In this document: positions 50,375 to 59,006 of the stretch, piece after piece
Layout of the letters: the number at the start of each line of letters is the position of its first letter
How positions within the stretch are numbered: position 1 is the stretch's first letter
Source of the DNA: PALSA-129 sp963842505
GTDB lineage: Bacteria; Acidobacteriota; Terriglobia; Bryobacterales; Bryobacteraceae
Direction of reading: 5' to 3'
NCBI GenBank assembly: GCA_963842505.1
Contig: CAWJGZ010000001.1
Coordinates: forward strand, 372,001-436,000
DNA length: 64,000 nucleotides
The notes under the pieces: model-generated
What the model was told of the DNA's origin: nothing
Database searches by the model: none
What the model saw: only the letters and a program-made list of their open reading frames with translations
Program-made: the position numbers and the translations under genes

Positions 50375-51556
50375 CTAGCTGGAGTATTTCAGCTTCCAGG
50401 CGGAGATGGCGTCGGCCAATTCCTGATGGATGGTGAGGTAGTGCTCATCGGGGAAGCGGTCGACGGTTTCACCGGGATCGATCGACAGGTCGTAGAGCTC
50501 GTTAGGGCCGCTGGAGTTGTTGCGCAGAATCAGCTTGTAACGCTCTTCGCGGCCCATGTCGGTGTTTCCGTGGCTGGCGCAGAGGATCAGTCGCCAGGGC
50601 TGCTTCTTGGGCAGCGGTTTGCCCGTGGCCAGCGCGGCGTAGCTGCGGCCGCAAAGGTTGCGCTGCGGCGCCGGAATAGAGAGCAGTTGGCAGATGGTGG
50701 GAACGAAATCGTACGCGCTGATGAGATCGGGGCGGACGGCCAGCGCCGGGACATGGCCCAGCCAGCTCCAGAAGATCGGGGTGGAGACGGCGTCGTCGAA
50801 CATGTTGGGCGGATTAGAGCCGTCCGCGGAACCCCACAGGCCGTGCCGGCCCAGCAGCGCGCCACAGGCGGCGGTGAAAATAATCAGCGTATTGCTGAAC
50901 AACTGGCGCTCGTGAAGCCTGGTGAGGATGGCGCCGATCTCGTCATCCATGGCCGTGACGCAGGCTGCGGCTTGGCGCACGTTGGGGAGGATGCTCCCAA
51001 GATATTCCTTGCCCAGTGCGGCATTGGCAGCCGGGCGTTCAGGGGCGTAGCCCTCGAAAGGCTCGGTCACATAGCGGTCGAGGTACTTCTTAGCGGGCTC
51101 GTAGGGCGGACGCACGCCGGGGAAATTGACCTCGAGGAAAAAGGGCTTGTCGGCGGACTGGCGGTCCAGGAAAGCCAGAGCGTCAGTGCCAGTGGCGGCT
51201 TTCTGGCATGTGTAGCCGTTCGAGGCCAGCAGCTTGTCGAGCGCGATGTCGTCGGCGGAGACAGCCCCCGATGGGCCGATCTGCATGGGAGTCCGGCCCG
51301 TCAACAAGGTGGCGCGGCCCGCCCCGGGATCGGGTGCGCAGGAGAAATGGTTGAAGAAACGGATGCCGGTCTGGGCCAGGCGGTTGAGGCTGGGAGTGTA
51401 GACCTGCTTGTTGCCGTAGGCGCCCAGCATGAAGGCGGGGAGTTGATCCGCCAATAGCAGCAGGATACCGGGGCGGAGAGCAGCCGCGGGTTTCTTGGCG
51501 CCCAGAGCGGGCAGAGCCAGACTGCCGAAAAAGAAGTAGCGTCGCGAGACCAGCAT
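50375..51556 (-). CDS. Sulfatase-family protein with degenerate active site
   Basis: 393 residues from MLVSRRYFFFGSLALPA (51556), a Tat-like signal. The alkaline-phosphatase-fold sulfatase pattern is visible: LLLLADQLP, YTPSLNRLAQTGIRF, RATLLTGR, HGLWGSADG and a C-terminal LYDLSIDPGETVD. But the formylglycine motif C-x-P-x-R is broken: CAPDPGAGR places Arg four residues too far. The second metal loop reads FTAACGALLGRHG where the family has an Asp-His (FTSDHG). It is probably not an active sulfatase. A binding role or pseudogenisation in progress are both possible. Confidence 0.82.
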   Translation of the reverse strand: MLVSRRYFFFGSLALPALGAKKPAAALRPGILLLLADQLPAFMLGAYGNKQVYTPSLNRLAQTGIRFFNHFSCAPDPGAGRATLLTGRTPMQIGPSGAVSADDIALDKLLASNGYTCQKAATGTDALAFLDRQSADKPFFLEVNFPGVRPPYEPAKKYLDRYVTEPFEGYAPERPAANAALGKEYLGSILPNVRQAAACVTAMDDEIGAILTRLHERQLFSNTLIIFTAACGALLGRHGLWGSADGSNPPNMFDDAVSTPIFWSWLGHVPALAVRPDLISAYDFVPTICQLLSIPAPQRNLCGRSYAALATGKPLPKKQPWRLILCASHGNTDMGREERYKLILRNNSSGPNELYDLSIDPGETVDRFPDEHYLTIHQELADAISAWKLKYSS

Positions 51557-51871
51557 AGTGAAAATACAAGTATACGCGCTGGACATGAAAGTGAATGACA
51601 CCGCGCTGCCCGCCACAGAACCGCGAGCGTGAGCGAGCGGCCAGCTCCAGGCTACATGGTGGCCGCCCCGCCAACGCTGGCCGCGCTGTGCCGCGCGCCC
51701 TATCCAACCCGCGTTGCCGCGGCCTCTGCCGTTTCACGGCGCCGGACGCTTGACCCTTCCTGGGAACTTTATGTGCCTCGCTGATGAGACAAGCATGCAT
51801 CCCGTAGTGGCGTTGCCCCACCAGCAGCGTAGCGCCAGGGGGGCGACACGCATTATAGTGATGTTGGACGA
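51557..51871. other. Intergenic region with a degenerate REP-like sequence
   Basis: About 315 bp between the divergent sulfatase-like gene and pgsA. At 51618-51645 lies GAACCGCGAGCGTGAGCGAG plus CGGCCAGC, a diverged form of the REP core at 50330. The rest is GC-rich without a convincing gene or terminator. Confidence 0.55.
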
Positions 51872-52558
51872 ATGAACATTCCGAATGCGTTGACGATTCT
51901 CCGGATTTTCTTCGTGCCGCTGCTGGTGGCGGCGCTGGTGCAGGAGAAAGGTTCCGTCTCGTTCGGGTCAATACAAGTGCCTAATGAGTGGCTGGCCCTC
52001 GGCGTCTTTCTGATCGCCGCGGGTACCGACCTGCTGGACGGCTACCTCGCCCGGCGCTGGAAACAGGTCACCACCATCGGCACATTGCTCGACCCCATCG
52101 CCGACAAGCTCCTGATCTCGGCGGCGCTGATTTCCCTCGTACAGGTGCGCGTGCTGCCGGGGTGGATGGCGGTCTTGATCATCGCCCGGGAATTCGCCGT
52201 ATCGGGACTGCGGCAAATCGCCGCCGCGGAACGGTACACCATCAAAGCCAGCGATCTGGGGAAGACCAAGATGTTCGCGCAGGTGGTGGCGATATCGGTC
52301 ATGCTGCTGGCTGTGCGGCACCCGGCGCTGCTGATGCCGGGCATGGTGGCGATGTGGATTGTGATCGTGTTTGCGATTGTTTCGGCCGTCAGTTACTTCC
52401 GCAAGTTCTGGCGCAAAGTAGACGAACGCATCAAGAACCGGCGCCGGCGGGAGTTGCTGATGCTGGAACGTAAGCGTCAGCGCGCCACGTCGCGTCACCG
52501 CTCGCGCGGGTCGGGCGGTTTGGAAGGAACTATCTGGAAGCCCCCGGAAGTCAACTGA
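51872..52558 (+). CDS. pgsA: CDP-diacylglycerol--glycerol-3-phosphate 3-phosphatidyltransferase
   Basis: 228 residues with five to six helices. The CDP-alcohol phosphotransferase motif D-G-x2-A-R-x8-G-x3-D-x3-D is seen in LLDGYLARRWKQVTTIGTLL followed by DPIADK. The start IPNALTILRIFFVPLLV is typical for PgsA. It makes phosphatidylglycerol phosphate in the inner membrane. The C-terminal 45 residues are basic and extend beyond the family norm. They overlap, convergently, the end of the RodZ-like gene by 64 bp. Confidence 0.93.
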   Translation: MNIPNALTILRIFFVPLLVAALVQEKGSVSFGSIQVPNEWLALGVFLIAAGTDLLDGYLARRWKQVTTIGTLLDPIADKLLISAALISLVQVRVLPGWMAVLIIAREFAVSGLRQIAAAERYTIKASDLGKTKMFAQVVAISVMLLAVRHPALLMPGMVAMWIVIVFAIVSAVSYFRKFWRKVDERIKNRRRRELLMLERKRQRATSRHRSRGSGGLEGTIWKPPEVN

Positions 52559-53463
52559 ACCACCCGCACCTGGCCTTTGGGCCCGACGGTGCCGGCGGGG
52601 AAGCCTTCCAGTGAGACAGGCTTGCCGTTGAGCGCGATGGATGCGCCGCCGGCGTTGCCGAGCAGCAATTCCACCGTGCCATCCGTATCCACGTTGCGGG
52701 TTTGATGCGCCTGCAGCGTGGCAGAGAACAGGTATTTGCCGTTGACGCGCGCGCGAACCCAGACGGCATCCAGGGCAGTGATCTCGACTCGCACGGTCGC
52801 ATTGGGATTGGATTCGGCGGCGGGCGTTACGAGAGCGGCGGCGGGTGGTGCCGCGGCCGGGGCATTCGCCAGGCCGGCGGCCGGCTGGGCGCCGCTGCTT
52901 GGCAAAGTAGTCTCGCTCTGCCGCGCGGAGCCGGAAGCCAGGCCGGAATCGGCGGGCGCTGCGGCCACGGGCTGTGCTGCCTTAGGCTCAGCCGCCTTGG
53001 GAGCGGGAGGCTCGGCCACGTGCGTTACTGGCTGTTGACGCGGTCGTTCCCACCACCAGTAGGCGCCGGAGCACACCAGCATGGCCGCCACGAACAGGGC
53101 GGCGGCGGTGATCCACGACGAGCCGGAATTGCGACTCGCTCCGGAGGCATCCCAGGGTTTCCCTTCGTCGAGGGGCATCTCGGGAACGTCCGGTTTGGTA
53201 GCCTGGGGGAAATCGGGCGCGGCGCCTCCCGCTTCCAACTGCCGCTGGGCCTGCAGGGCCAGTTCCTCGCCATCGAGTTCGAGGTACTGCGCGTACTGGC
53301 GGACAAAGTTCTTGGCGAAGACGGTGGCCGGGAGTTTATCGAACTTCTCTTCTTCGATAGCCTGCAGGAAGCGCGAGGAGATTTTGAGTTCCTCGGCGAT
53401 TTGCGACAACTCGAGATTGCGCCGCAAGCGCTCGCGGCGAAGGGTGTCGCCGATAGGGGGCAT
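52495..53463 (-). CDS. RodZ-like helix-turn-helix membrane protein
   Basis: 322 residues. An N-terminal HTH_25-type domain (GDTLRRERLRRNLELSQIA, FLQAIEEEKFDKLPATVF, KNFVRQYAQYLELD) is followed by one helix (WITAAALFVAAMLVCSGAYW), a long Pro/Ala linker and a C-terminal DUF4115-like beta domain (WVRARVNGKYLFSATLQAH). This matches RodZ, which links MreB to the wall machinery. mreB itself is not in the window. The gene is convergent with pgsA with overlapping 3' ends. Confidence 0.85.
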   Translation of the reverse strand: MPPIGDTLRRERLRRNLELSQIAEELKISSRFLQAIEEEKFDKLPATVFAKNFVRQYAQYLELDGEELALQAQRQLEAGGAAPDFPQATKPDVPEMPLDEGKPWDASGASRNSGSSWITAAALFVAAMLVCSGAYWWWERPRQQPVTHVAEPPAPKAAEPKAAQPVAAAPADSGLASGSARQSETTLPSSGAQPAAGLANAPAAAPPAAALVTPAAESNPNATVRVEITALDAVWVRARVNGKYLFSATLQAHQTRNVDTDGTVELLLGNAGGASIALNGKPVSLEGFPAGTVGPKGQVRVVQLTSGGFQIVPSKPPDPRER

Positions 53464-53622
53464 AGGGAAACGGTCCGCAGCTCTAAGCTTATCATACTAT
53501 GGGAAATATCCAGTCCATGAGCCTTCCCGGGATTGCGCGGGACTCGCTTTGCCTTGCCCAGACTGTAACCCGGGGGCGCGGCTGGCCGCGCGGAGTTCTC
53601 CCGGCCCTGCTAGCATAAGCGG

Positions 53623-54621
53623 TTGATCTCTGTCGTGATTGTCAATTGGAACCGTAAGGAGCTGCTGCGGGCTTGCCTCGAGTCCGTGAGGCGGCAGGCC
53701 GGGGTCGACTTCGAGACCATCCTGGTGGATAATGGCTCGCGCGACGGTTCGGCGGACATGGCGGAGAAGGAGTTCGGCGCGCGCGTGATCCGCAACGCCG
53801 GGAACCGGGGATTCTGCGTGGCCAATAACCAGGGAATCGCCGCCGCGCGAGGCGAATTTGTGGCGCTGCTCAACAACGATGCGGAGGCCGAACCGGGCTG
53901 GCTGGCGGGACTCCATCGCGCGGCCACGCGCTCCCCGGATGTGGGCATGGCCGCCAGCAAGGTGCTGGTTTGGGAAGATCCCGGACGCATCGACAAGGTG
54001 GGACACCTGATCTATCCGGACGGGCAGAACCGCGGCCGCGGCAGTGGAGCGCAAGACACCGGGCAGTTCGACCGCGAGGAAGAAGTGCTGTGGCCCGACG
54101 GATGCGCGGCCATGTATCGCAAGAAGATGCTGGATGAAATTGGCGGCTTCGACGAAGATTTTTTCGCCTATGGCGACGATGCGGAACTGGGGCTGCGTGC
54201 GCGCATCGCGGGATGGAAGTGCATCTACACGCCGCAGGCGGTGGTCCGGCACCATCGCGGGTCCACCTTGGGGAAGGACTCGGCTTGGCGCCTGGAACTG
54301 ATCGAACGCAACCGGATTCTGCTGGCAGTGAAACTGTTTCCCTGGAGCCTGCTGTGGCTGAACCCCTATTATTTTGCGGCGCGGGCGTGGGCGGGGTGCC
54401 GGGCGGCGCTGCGCGGCGCCGGCGACACGGCTTATTTCCCGGGCTTCGGCGGCAAACTGCGTATGGCGGCGGCGATGCTGCGCGGCAACCTGGCGGCGCT
54501 GCGCATGACGCCGCGGATGCTGCGCAAGCGAAGGGAATTGGCGCGCATCCGGAAAATGAGTCCCGGAGATGTGCGGCGGATGATTCTGGCGCACCGCCTG
54601 CCCTTGAAAGAGACGGTATGA
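53623..54621 (+). CDS. Family 2 glycosyltransferase (rhamnosyltransferase-like)
   Basis: 332 residues with a TTG start. The GT-A fold shows ISVVIVNWNRKELLRACLES, LVDNGSRDGS, NQGIAAARGEFVALLNNDAE with the Asp metal site, and WPDGCAAMYRKKMLDEIGGF then DEDFFAYGDDAELGLRARIA. This is the pattern of GT2 enzymes such as rhamnosyltransferases in O-antigen or exopolysaccharide synthesis. The C-terminal 70 residues are basic. Its stop overlaps the start of the first methyltransferase by 4 bp, suggesting a joint polysaccharide pathway. Confidence 0.9.
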   Translation: MISVVIVNWNRKELLRACLESVRRQAGVDFETILVDNGSRDGSADMAEKEFGARVIRNAGNRGFCVANNQGIAAARGEFVALLNNDAEAEPGWLAGLHRAATRSPDVGMAASKVLVWEDPGRIDKVGHLIYPDGQNRGRGSGAQDTGQFDREEEVLWPDGCAAMYRKKMLDEIGGFDEDFFAYGDDAELGLRARIAGWKCIYTPQAVVRHHRGSTLGKDSAWRLELIERNRILLAVKLFPWSLLWLNPYYFAARAWAGCRAALRGAGDTAYFPGFGGKLRMAAAMLRGNLAALRMTPRMLRKRRELARIRKMSPGDVRRMILAHRLPLKETV

Positions 54622-55562
54622 GCGCGTGCCTGCTGTGCGGCTCGCAAGAATCCACGCCTTTGTTCCGCGGGCCGGACCGGCTCTACCGCACCACCGCCAA
54701 GGAGTTCGTGCTGGTGCGCTGCCGGGGTTGCGGCCTGGCACGCCTCGACCCGCCGCCGAGCAGCGAAGAAGTGCGGCAGTCGTATCCCAACGAGTACTGG
54801 TTTGCGCCGGATGGCGGCGCGGCGGGACGGTTGGAAGAAATGTACCGTCGGTTGGTGCTGCGCGATCATGTCGCCTTCGTGACGCGCGCTATGCGCGGTT
54901 CCAGGGCGCGCGGCCCGCTGCTCGACGTGGGCTGCGGCGGTGGCCTGTTCCTGGGGATGATGCGGGAGCGGGGCTTTCGCGTGGTAGGGCTGGATTCTTC
55001 GCCCGAGGCCGCAGTCACCGCCTGGCGCCGCCAACAGGCACCGGCGGTGTGCGGCGACCTGGCGCGGGCGCCGCTCGGAGCGGGGAGTTGCGCGGCGATC
55101 ACCATGTTCCACGTGCTAGAGCACCTGTCCGATCCGCGCGGGTACCTGACGGCCGCGCGAAAGTTGCTGGCGGCGGACGGACGGCTGGTGGTGCAAGTGC
55201 CGAATGCGGCCTGTTGGCAGTTCCGGCTGCTGGGGCGGCGGTGGAACGGCCTGGATGTTCCGCGCCACCTGTTCGACTACCACGACCGGCACGTGGAGCG
55301 CCTGCTCGAGGAATGCGGATTCGAAGTGCTGCGGCGGAAGTATTTTTCCTTGCGCGATAATCCTGCGGGTCTGGCGACCAGCCTGGCGCCCGGCCTCGAC
55401 CCGATGGCGCGCCGGATGCGAGGCGTCACGGAAAGCCGTGGCGCGCGGCTGGCAAAGGATGCCATCTACCTGGCGCTCGTGGTGGCGGCGCTCGCCCCGA
55501 CGCTGGTGGAAGCGGCCTTCGGGGCGGGCTCCACGGTAATGATTGAGGCGCGCGGGCGATGA
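54618..55562 (+). CDS. SAM-dependent methyltransferase with N-terminal zinc-ribbon-like segment
   Basis: 314 residues from the ATG at 54618. The first 45 residues have CLLCG and VRCRGCGLARLDPPP, a four-cysteine zinc site common in sugar methyltransferases. The class I methyltransferase core follows: LLDVGCGGGLFLGMMRERGF, VVGLDSS, and ITMFHVLEHLSDP. HLFDYHDRHVERLLEECGF is the usual continuation. It probably acts on a surface sugar made with the neighbouring glycosyltransferase. The exact substrate is unknown. Confidence 0.88.
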   Translation: MSACLLCGSQESTPLFRGPDRLYRTTAKEFVLVRCRGCGLARLDPPPSSEEVRQSYPNEYWFAPDGGAAGRLEEMYRRLVLRDHVAFVTRAMRGSRARGPLLDVGCGGGLFLGMMRERGFRVVGLDSSPEAAVTAWRRQQAPAVCGDLARAPLGAGSCAAITMFHVLEHLSDPRGYLTAARKLLAADGRLVVQVPNAACWQFRLLGRRWNGLDVPRHLFDYHDRHVERLLEECGFEVLRRKYFSLRDNPAGLATSLAPGLDPMARRMRGVTESRGARLAKDAIYLALVVAALAPTLVEAAFGAGSTVMIEARGR

Positions 55563-56263
55563 AATATACGGAGCTGGCATTCCGTCTGCCGAAGCCCTTG
55601 CGGCGTCACGTCTTGCACTTTGAAGTCGAGATCGAAGACGCCGTGACGGCGTTCGCCGGCGAACTCGCGGCGGACGCGCGGGTGCTGGACGCGGGCGCGG
55701 GCGAAGGCCGGTACGCCGCGCATTTCGCGCGGCAGAGATACTGCGGCGTGGACCTGGCGGTGGGAGACGCAGGCTGGGATTACAGCAAGCTGCATGCGGT
55801 GGCGGACCTGGGGGCGCTGCCGTTCGGCGACGCGGTTTTCGACGCCGCGCTGAACGTTGTGACCATCGAACACTTGCGGGAGCCGGGGCGGGCGCTGGCG
55901 GAGATGTCTCGCACGCTGAAGCCGGGCGGACGGCTGTTCATCGCCGCGCCGCACGAATGGGAAGTGCACCAGGCGCCGCACGATTACTTCCGCTACACGC
56001 GCTACGGCTTGTCCTACCTCCTGGAGTGCGCGGGGCTGGAGGTGATCGCGATCCGGCCGGCCGGCGGATATTTCCGTCTGCTCGCGCGGCGGCTGCTGAA
56101 CGGTCTACAATTTTTTACAGGGGGTGTTCGCTGGCTGGCCTTCGTTCCGGCCGCGATGCTGCTGGTGCCGCCGGCGATCGTCCTGCCCTTGCTGGACGGG
56201 CTGGACCGGGAAAAGAATTTTACAGTTGGTTACTTGTGCTGGGCGAAGAAGGCGGCCCGCTGA
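55559..56263 (+). CDS. Class I SAM-dependent methyltransferase
   Basis: 234 residues. Motif I is VLDAGAGEGRYAAHFA, then YCGVDLAVGD and a motif-IV stretch NVVTIEHLREPGRALAEMS with RTLKPGGRLFIAAPHEWEVH, typical of Methyltransf_11 proteins. A hydrophobic stretch near the C-terminus (LAFVPAAMLLVPPAIVLPLL) suggests membrane association. It overlaps the preceding methyltransferase by 4 bp. Function beyond methyl transfer is unknown. Confidence 0.87.
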   Translation: MKYTELAFRLPKPLRRHVLHFEVEIEDAVTAFAGELAADARVLDAGAGEGRYAAHFARQRYCGVDLAVGDAGWDYSKLHAVADLGALPFGDAVFDAALNVVTIEHLREPGRALAEMSRTLKPGGRLFIAAPHEWEVHQAPHDYFRYTRYGLSYLLECAGLEVIAIRPAGGYFRLLARRLLNGLQFFTGGVRWLAFVPAAMLLVPPAIVLPLLDGLDREKNFTVGYLCWAKKAAR

Positions 56264-56353
56264 GAAAAGGTGGGAGAGACGCTTTCGTTTGTCAACCAAG
56301 CTCTCAGCGCGGTTTCTGACGGCGGTGCTAGGTGTCCGGATCTTGAGGCCATT

Positions 56354-57235
56354 TTGAACGGAGTCATCATAGTCGATAAACCCGTGGGGTGGACGTCGCA
56401 CGATGTGGTGAACAAAGTGCGTCGCATCGCCCGGACCAAGAAAGTGGGACACCTGGGAACGCTGGACCCCATCGCCACCGGAGTCTTGCCGCTGGTGCTC
56501 GAGCGGGCCACCCGGCTGGCGCAGTTTTACACGCGCAGCGACAAGATTTATGAAGGTGTGGTGCGCTTCGGCTGGTCGACCGATTCCTACGACCGGGACG
56601 GCGCGGCCACCAGCCCGCCAACCGAAGTCCGGGTGGACGCGGGCAAGCTGGAAGAACTGCTGGAGCGCTTCCGGGGCGAGTTCATGCAGACGCCGCCGCC
56701 CGTATCGGCCAAGAAAATCGACGGCCAGCGGGCTTACGATCTGGCTCGAAAATCCATCGCGGTGGAACTCGAGCCGGTCAAGGTGCATGTCTACGAGCTG
56801 ACGCTCGCCGGGATCGACGGGGCGGACGCGCGCTTGCGGGCGCACTGCTCCGGCGGTACGTACATGCGGGGAATTGCGCACGATCTGGGCCAGGCCATGG
56901 GATGCGGCGCGCACTTGCGGGAGCTGCGGCGCCTCGCCAGCGGCGAATTCGAGATCGGCCAGGCGCGCACCATCGCGCAACTGGAATCGCTGGCGGCGGA
57001 CGATCGGCTGGTGGACGCGCTGGTGCCGGCGGCGAAGATGCTGCCGGGCTTTCCGGAAGTCTACGTGGACGATCTGGTGGCCGCCCAGATCCGCAACGGG
57101 CGCAATTTCCCGGCATCGCCATTTCGCTCCCAGCAGGCCGCGCGCTACGTGAAGGCGGTGACGCGCGAGGGCGAACTGGTGGCTATCGGGGAAGCCGTGT
57201 TGCCCAATCTGTACCATCCCGCGGTGGTGCTGTAG
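56354..57235 (+). CDS. truB: tRNA pseudouridine(55) synthase TruB
   Basis: 293 residues from a TTG at 56354 (GAGG just upstream); a 28-codon upstream extension looks non-coding. Motifs: GVIIVDKPVGWTSHDVVNKV, HLGTLDPIATGVLPL with the catalytic Asp, KIYEGVVRFGWSTDSYDRDG, and GTYMRGIAHDLG. It isomerises U55 in the T-loop of tRNAs. The C-terminal part (about 225-293) is a short PUA-like tail. It is 90 bp after the second methyltransferase and probably expressed with it. Confidence 0.94.
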   Translation: MNGVIIVDKPVGWTSHDVVNKVRRIARTKKVGHLGTLDPIATGVLPLVLERATRLAQFYTRSDKIYEGVVRFGWSTDSYDRDGAATSPPTEVRVDAGKLEELLERFRGEFMQTPPPVSAKKIDGQRAYDLARKSIAVELEPVKVHVYELTLAGIDGADARLRAHCSGGTYMRGIAHDLGQAMGCGAHLRELRRLASGEFEIGQARTIAQLESLAADDRLVDALVPAAKMLPGFPEVYVDDLVAAQIRNGRNFPASPFRSQQAARYVKAVTREGELVAIGEAVLPNLYHPAVVL

Positions 57236-57240
57236 ACCAC

Positions 57241-57292
57241 GGACAGCGATCCGATCAAGCGCTGTCCAACCTGCGGACTTGCAGGATCGGAT
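57241..57292. other. Competing hairpins between truB and the anti-sigma gene
   Basis: GGACAGCG (57241-57248) can pair with CGCTGTCC (57260-57267), while ATCCGATC (57249-57256) can pair with GATCGGAT (57285-57292); both stems are perfect 8 bp but overlap in space. It lies in a convergent gap and could act in termination of both genes. Confidence 0.5.
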
Positions 57293-57331
57293 TGGCGCTG
57301 GCGGGATGGCGGGCGGGACCCTCCAGGCGAA

Positions 57332-57544
57332 CTAATCCGGCTTCCGCCTCGTATCCCCCCGCACCTTGGCCGCCGCGCGGCGCATGGCGGCAACGTATGT
57401 GTCGCTCTTGGCTACGCGGCGCCGGCACGCTTCGCAGATGAGAAGGTGCTCTTCGATTTGTTGCGCCTCTTCGTCGGAGAGCGTCCCCATCGAGTACCGC
57501 TCGGACGCTTCATCGTCGAAATGGCAATCGGCTCCCTCTGCCAT
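57332..57544 (-). CDS. Zinc-finger anti-sigma-like protein (70 aa)
   Basis: The protein has the anti-sigma zinc-finger pattern: CHFDDEASERYSMGTL, EEAQQIEEHLLICEACRRRV (His and CxxC), then a basic tail. There is no transmembrane helix, so it is cytosolic. It lies 91 bp after the ECF-type sigma gene on the same strand and is most likely its regulator. It is short but within the range of ZAS-type anti-sigma proteins. Confidence 0.78.
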   Translation of the reverse strand: MAEGADCHFDDEASERYSMGTLSDEEAQQIEEHLLICEACRRRVAKSDTYVAAMRRAAAKVRGDTRRKPD

Positions 57545-57635
57545 GACCCATTGTGAACCAAGTCGGTCCTCTACGTAAAGGTGCCTCGGCGGAGGGAAAA
57601 GTCTCAGATTTCTGGACGGCGGAATCCGCCGGAAG

Positions 57636-58274
57636 TCACTCCCGCGGCTGGAATCCGTGGCGGCGCGCCAGCCGTGCCCGTCCCAATTCTGCGAATCGTA
57701 TCTTGGCGCGGGACTTCGTCAACCGGAACTGCGTCGCGCTCAGGTCCATCTCGCGGCAAATCTCGTCTGGGGACTGTTCCTGCAAATAGAAACGAACCAG
57801 CACCTCGCGGTCGCGCTGCGGCAGGCTCTGCAGCACGCGGTATGCCACGGCGATATGCTCCTGCTCGATGGCTTGGATCTCGGGGTTTGGCTGGCGATCG
57901 CAAATCAGCCCTCCCAGGCTGGGGTCAATCTGCCGGCGCCGCTGCTCCATCATGGCCTCGATCTGCGCCGCCACTTGCCGCCGAACGACCGTCCGCACGT
58001 AACCCATCAACCGCTCCGGCTGGCGCACCTCGCCCCTGCGGATGGATTGAGCGATGGTGACAAAGGCCTCGTGCACCCGGTCATCCAAATCCTGCGGGCC
58101 CAGTTGCCTGCAAAGATAGAAGCGGATTCCCGTGGTGAAGACCCCATACATCTCCTCCATCGCGGAGGGATCGCCCGATTGGATTCGTTTCACAAGGCGG
58201 GACCAGGACTGTCCAGCCGATGGCGTGCCGGCCTGTACTAAGGTATCGGAGTCAGATGGTTGCGCGTTGATCAT
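57636..58274 (-). CDS. ECF-type sigma-70 family RNA polymerase sigma factor
   Basis: 212 residues. Region 2 (about 28-95) includes LVKRIQSGDPSAMEEMYGVF, DLDDRVHEAFVTIAQSI and RLMGYVRTVVRRQ. Region 4 (about 140-195) includes AYRVLQSLPQRDREVLVRF and SPDEICREMDLSATQFRLTK. There is no region 1 or 3. It is followed by a zinc-finger anti-sigma gene. The target regulon is unknown. The 396 bp upstream separate it from flgB and show several hairpins. Confidence 0.88.
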   Translation of the reverse strand: MINAQPSDSDTLVQAGTPSAGQSWSRLVKRIQSGDPSAMEEMYGVFTTGIRFYLCRQLGPQDLDDRVHEAFVTIAQSIRRGEVRQPERLMGYVRTVVRRQVAAQIEAMMEQRRRQIDPSLGGLICDRQPNPEIQAIEQEHIAVAYRVLQSLPQRDREVLVRFYLQEQSPDEICREMDLSATQFRLTKSRAKIRFAELGRARLARRHGFQPRE

Positions 58275-58670
58275 GAGTTTGCAGCCACGCGTTCTTTGCT
58301 GTCCGGCTGGCGCTCTGTCGAGTGCGTGGCGTCAGCCTGAAATCGGTGGCAGCAACGCAGCGTCGGCGGCCGAGGAATGCCACTTAGGGAGTATTCTCTT
58401 GGAGAACTGTTCCCTGAAGAATACTACCAGGATTCCTAGGACAATCAATACCCCCAAAAAGCGGGTATTGCGGCGCAACCCATGTGGGCGCAGAGATTTG
58501 CAACAGGTCTGCGCGTTACTGCCTAATTAAAGGGACAGCTCGAATTCATTCGGCTTCGGTTTCCGCCAAAATTCTGCCGCGGGACCGGAATTTGGCGCCA
58601 ACCGGCGGGCCCGCGTACTGATTCCATGGCGCTTCGCGGTGGCAGCCGAGCTGCTGTGAGGAGAAACAGC
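58275..58670. other. Intergenic region between sigma factor gene and flgB with hairpin sequences
   Basis: About 396 bp without a convincing gene. It holds AGTATTC (58390-58396) / GAATACT (58419-58425), and CAATACCC (58446-58453) / GGGTATTG (58463-58470), a perfect 8-bp stem with A-rich 9-nt loop. It must contain the promoters of the sigma factor gene and of the flagellar operon. A good ribosome-binding site GAGGAGAAA lies before flgB. Confidence 0.55.
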
Positions 58671-59006
58671 ATGTTGGACCGGTTGGCGGGACAACTCGAG
58701 CGCTACATGGATCTGCTGACCGCGCGGCAGAAACTGGTGGCTTCCAACATTGCCAACGCCGACACGCCCGGCTACCACACCCGCGACATCGACTTCCAAT
58801 CGGAGTTCCAGAGCGCCTTGGCTGGGGCGCCGCGGACCGTGGAAGTGGGTGGTCTCGAAATGAAGAACGACGGCAACAACGTTAGTCTGGATCGCGAGTC
58901 GCGGCTTCTGGCGGAAAACGCGCTGCGTTTCAGCGTGGCATCGAGCTTGATGAAGATCCAGATTCAGACGGTGCGCTCGGCCATCAAGGAAGGGCAGAGC
59001 TCATGA
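58671..59006 (+). CDS. flgB: Flagellar basal-body rod protein FlgB
   Basis: 111 residues from the ATG at 58671 (GAGGAGAAA upstream). The N-terminal rod motif is ARQKLVASNIANADTPGYHTRDIDF. The C-terminal helix (LAENALRFSVASSLMKIQI) pairs with the N-terminus as in other rod proteins. It forms the proximal rod of the flagellum. It is the first gene of the operon and overlaps flgC by 4 bp. Confidence 0.95.
   Translation: MLDRLAGQLERYMDLLTARQKLVASNIANADTPGYHTRDIDFQSEFQSALAGAPRTVEVGGLEMKNDGNNVSLDRESRLLAENALRFSVASSLMKIQIQTVRSAIKEGQSS

Noticed and set aside
58640..58655. Sigma-54-like TGGCAG-N6-TGCT just before flgB
   Set aside because: The GG-N10-GC spacing is right, but the predicted start of transcription would fall after the GAGGAG ribosome-binding site, leaving it out of the mRNA.
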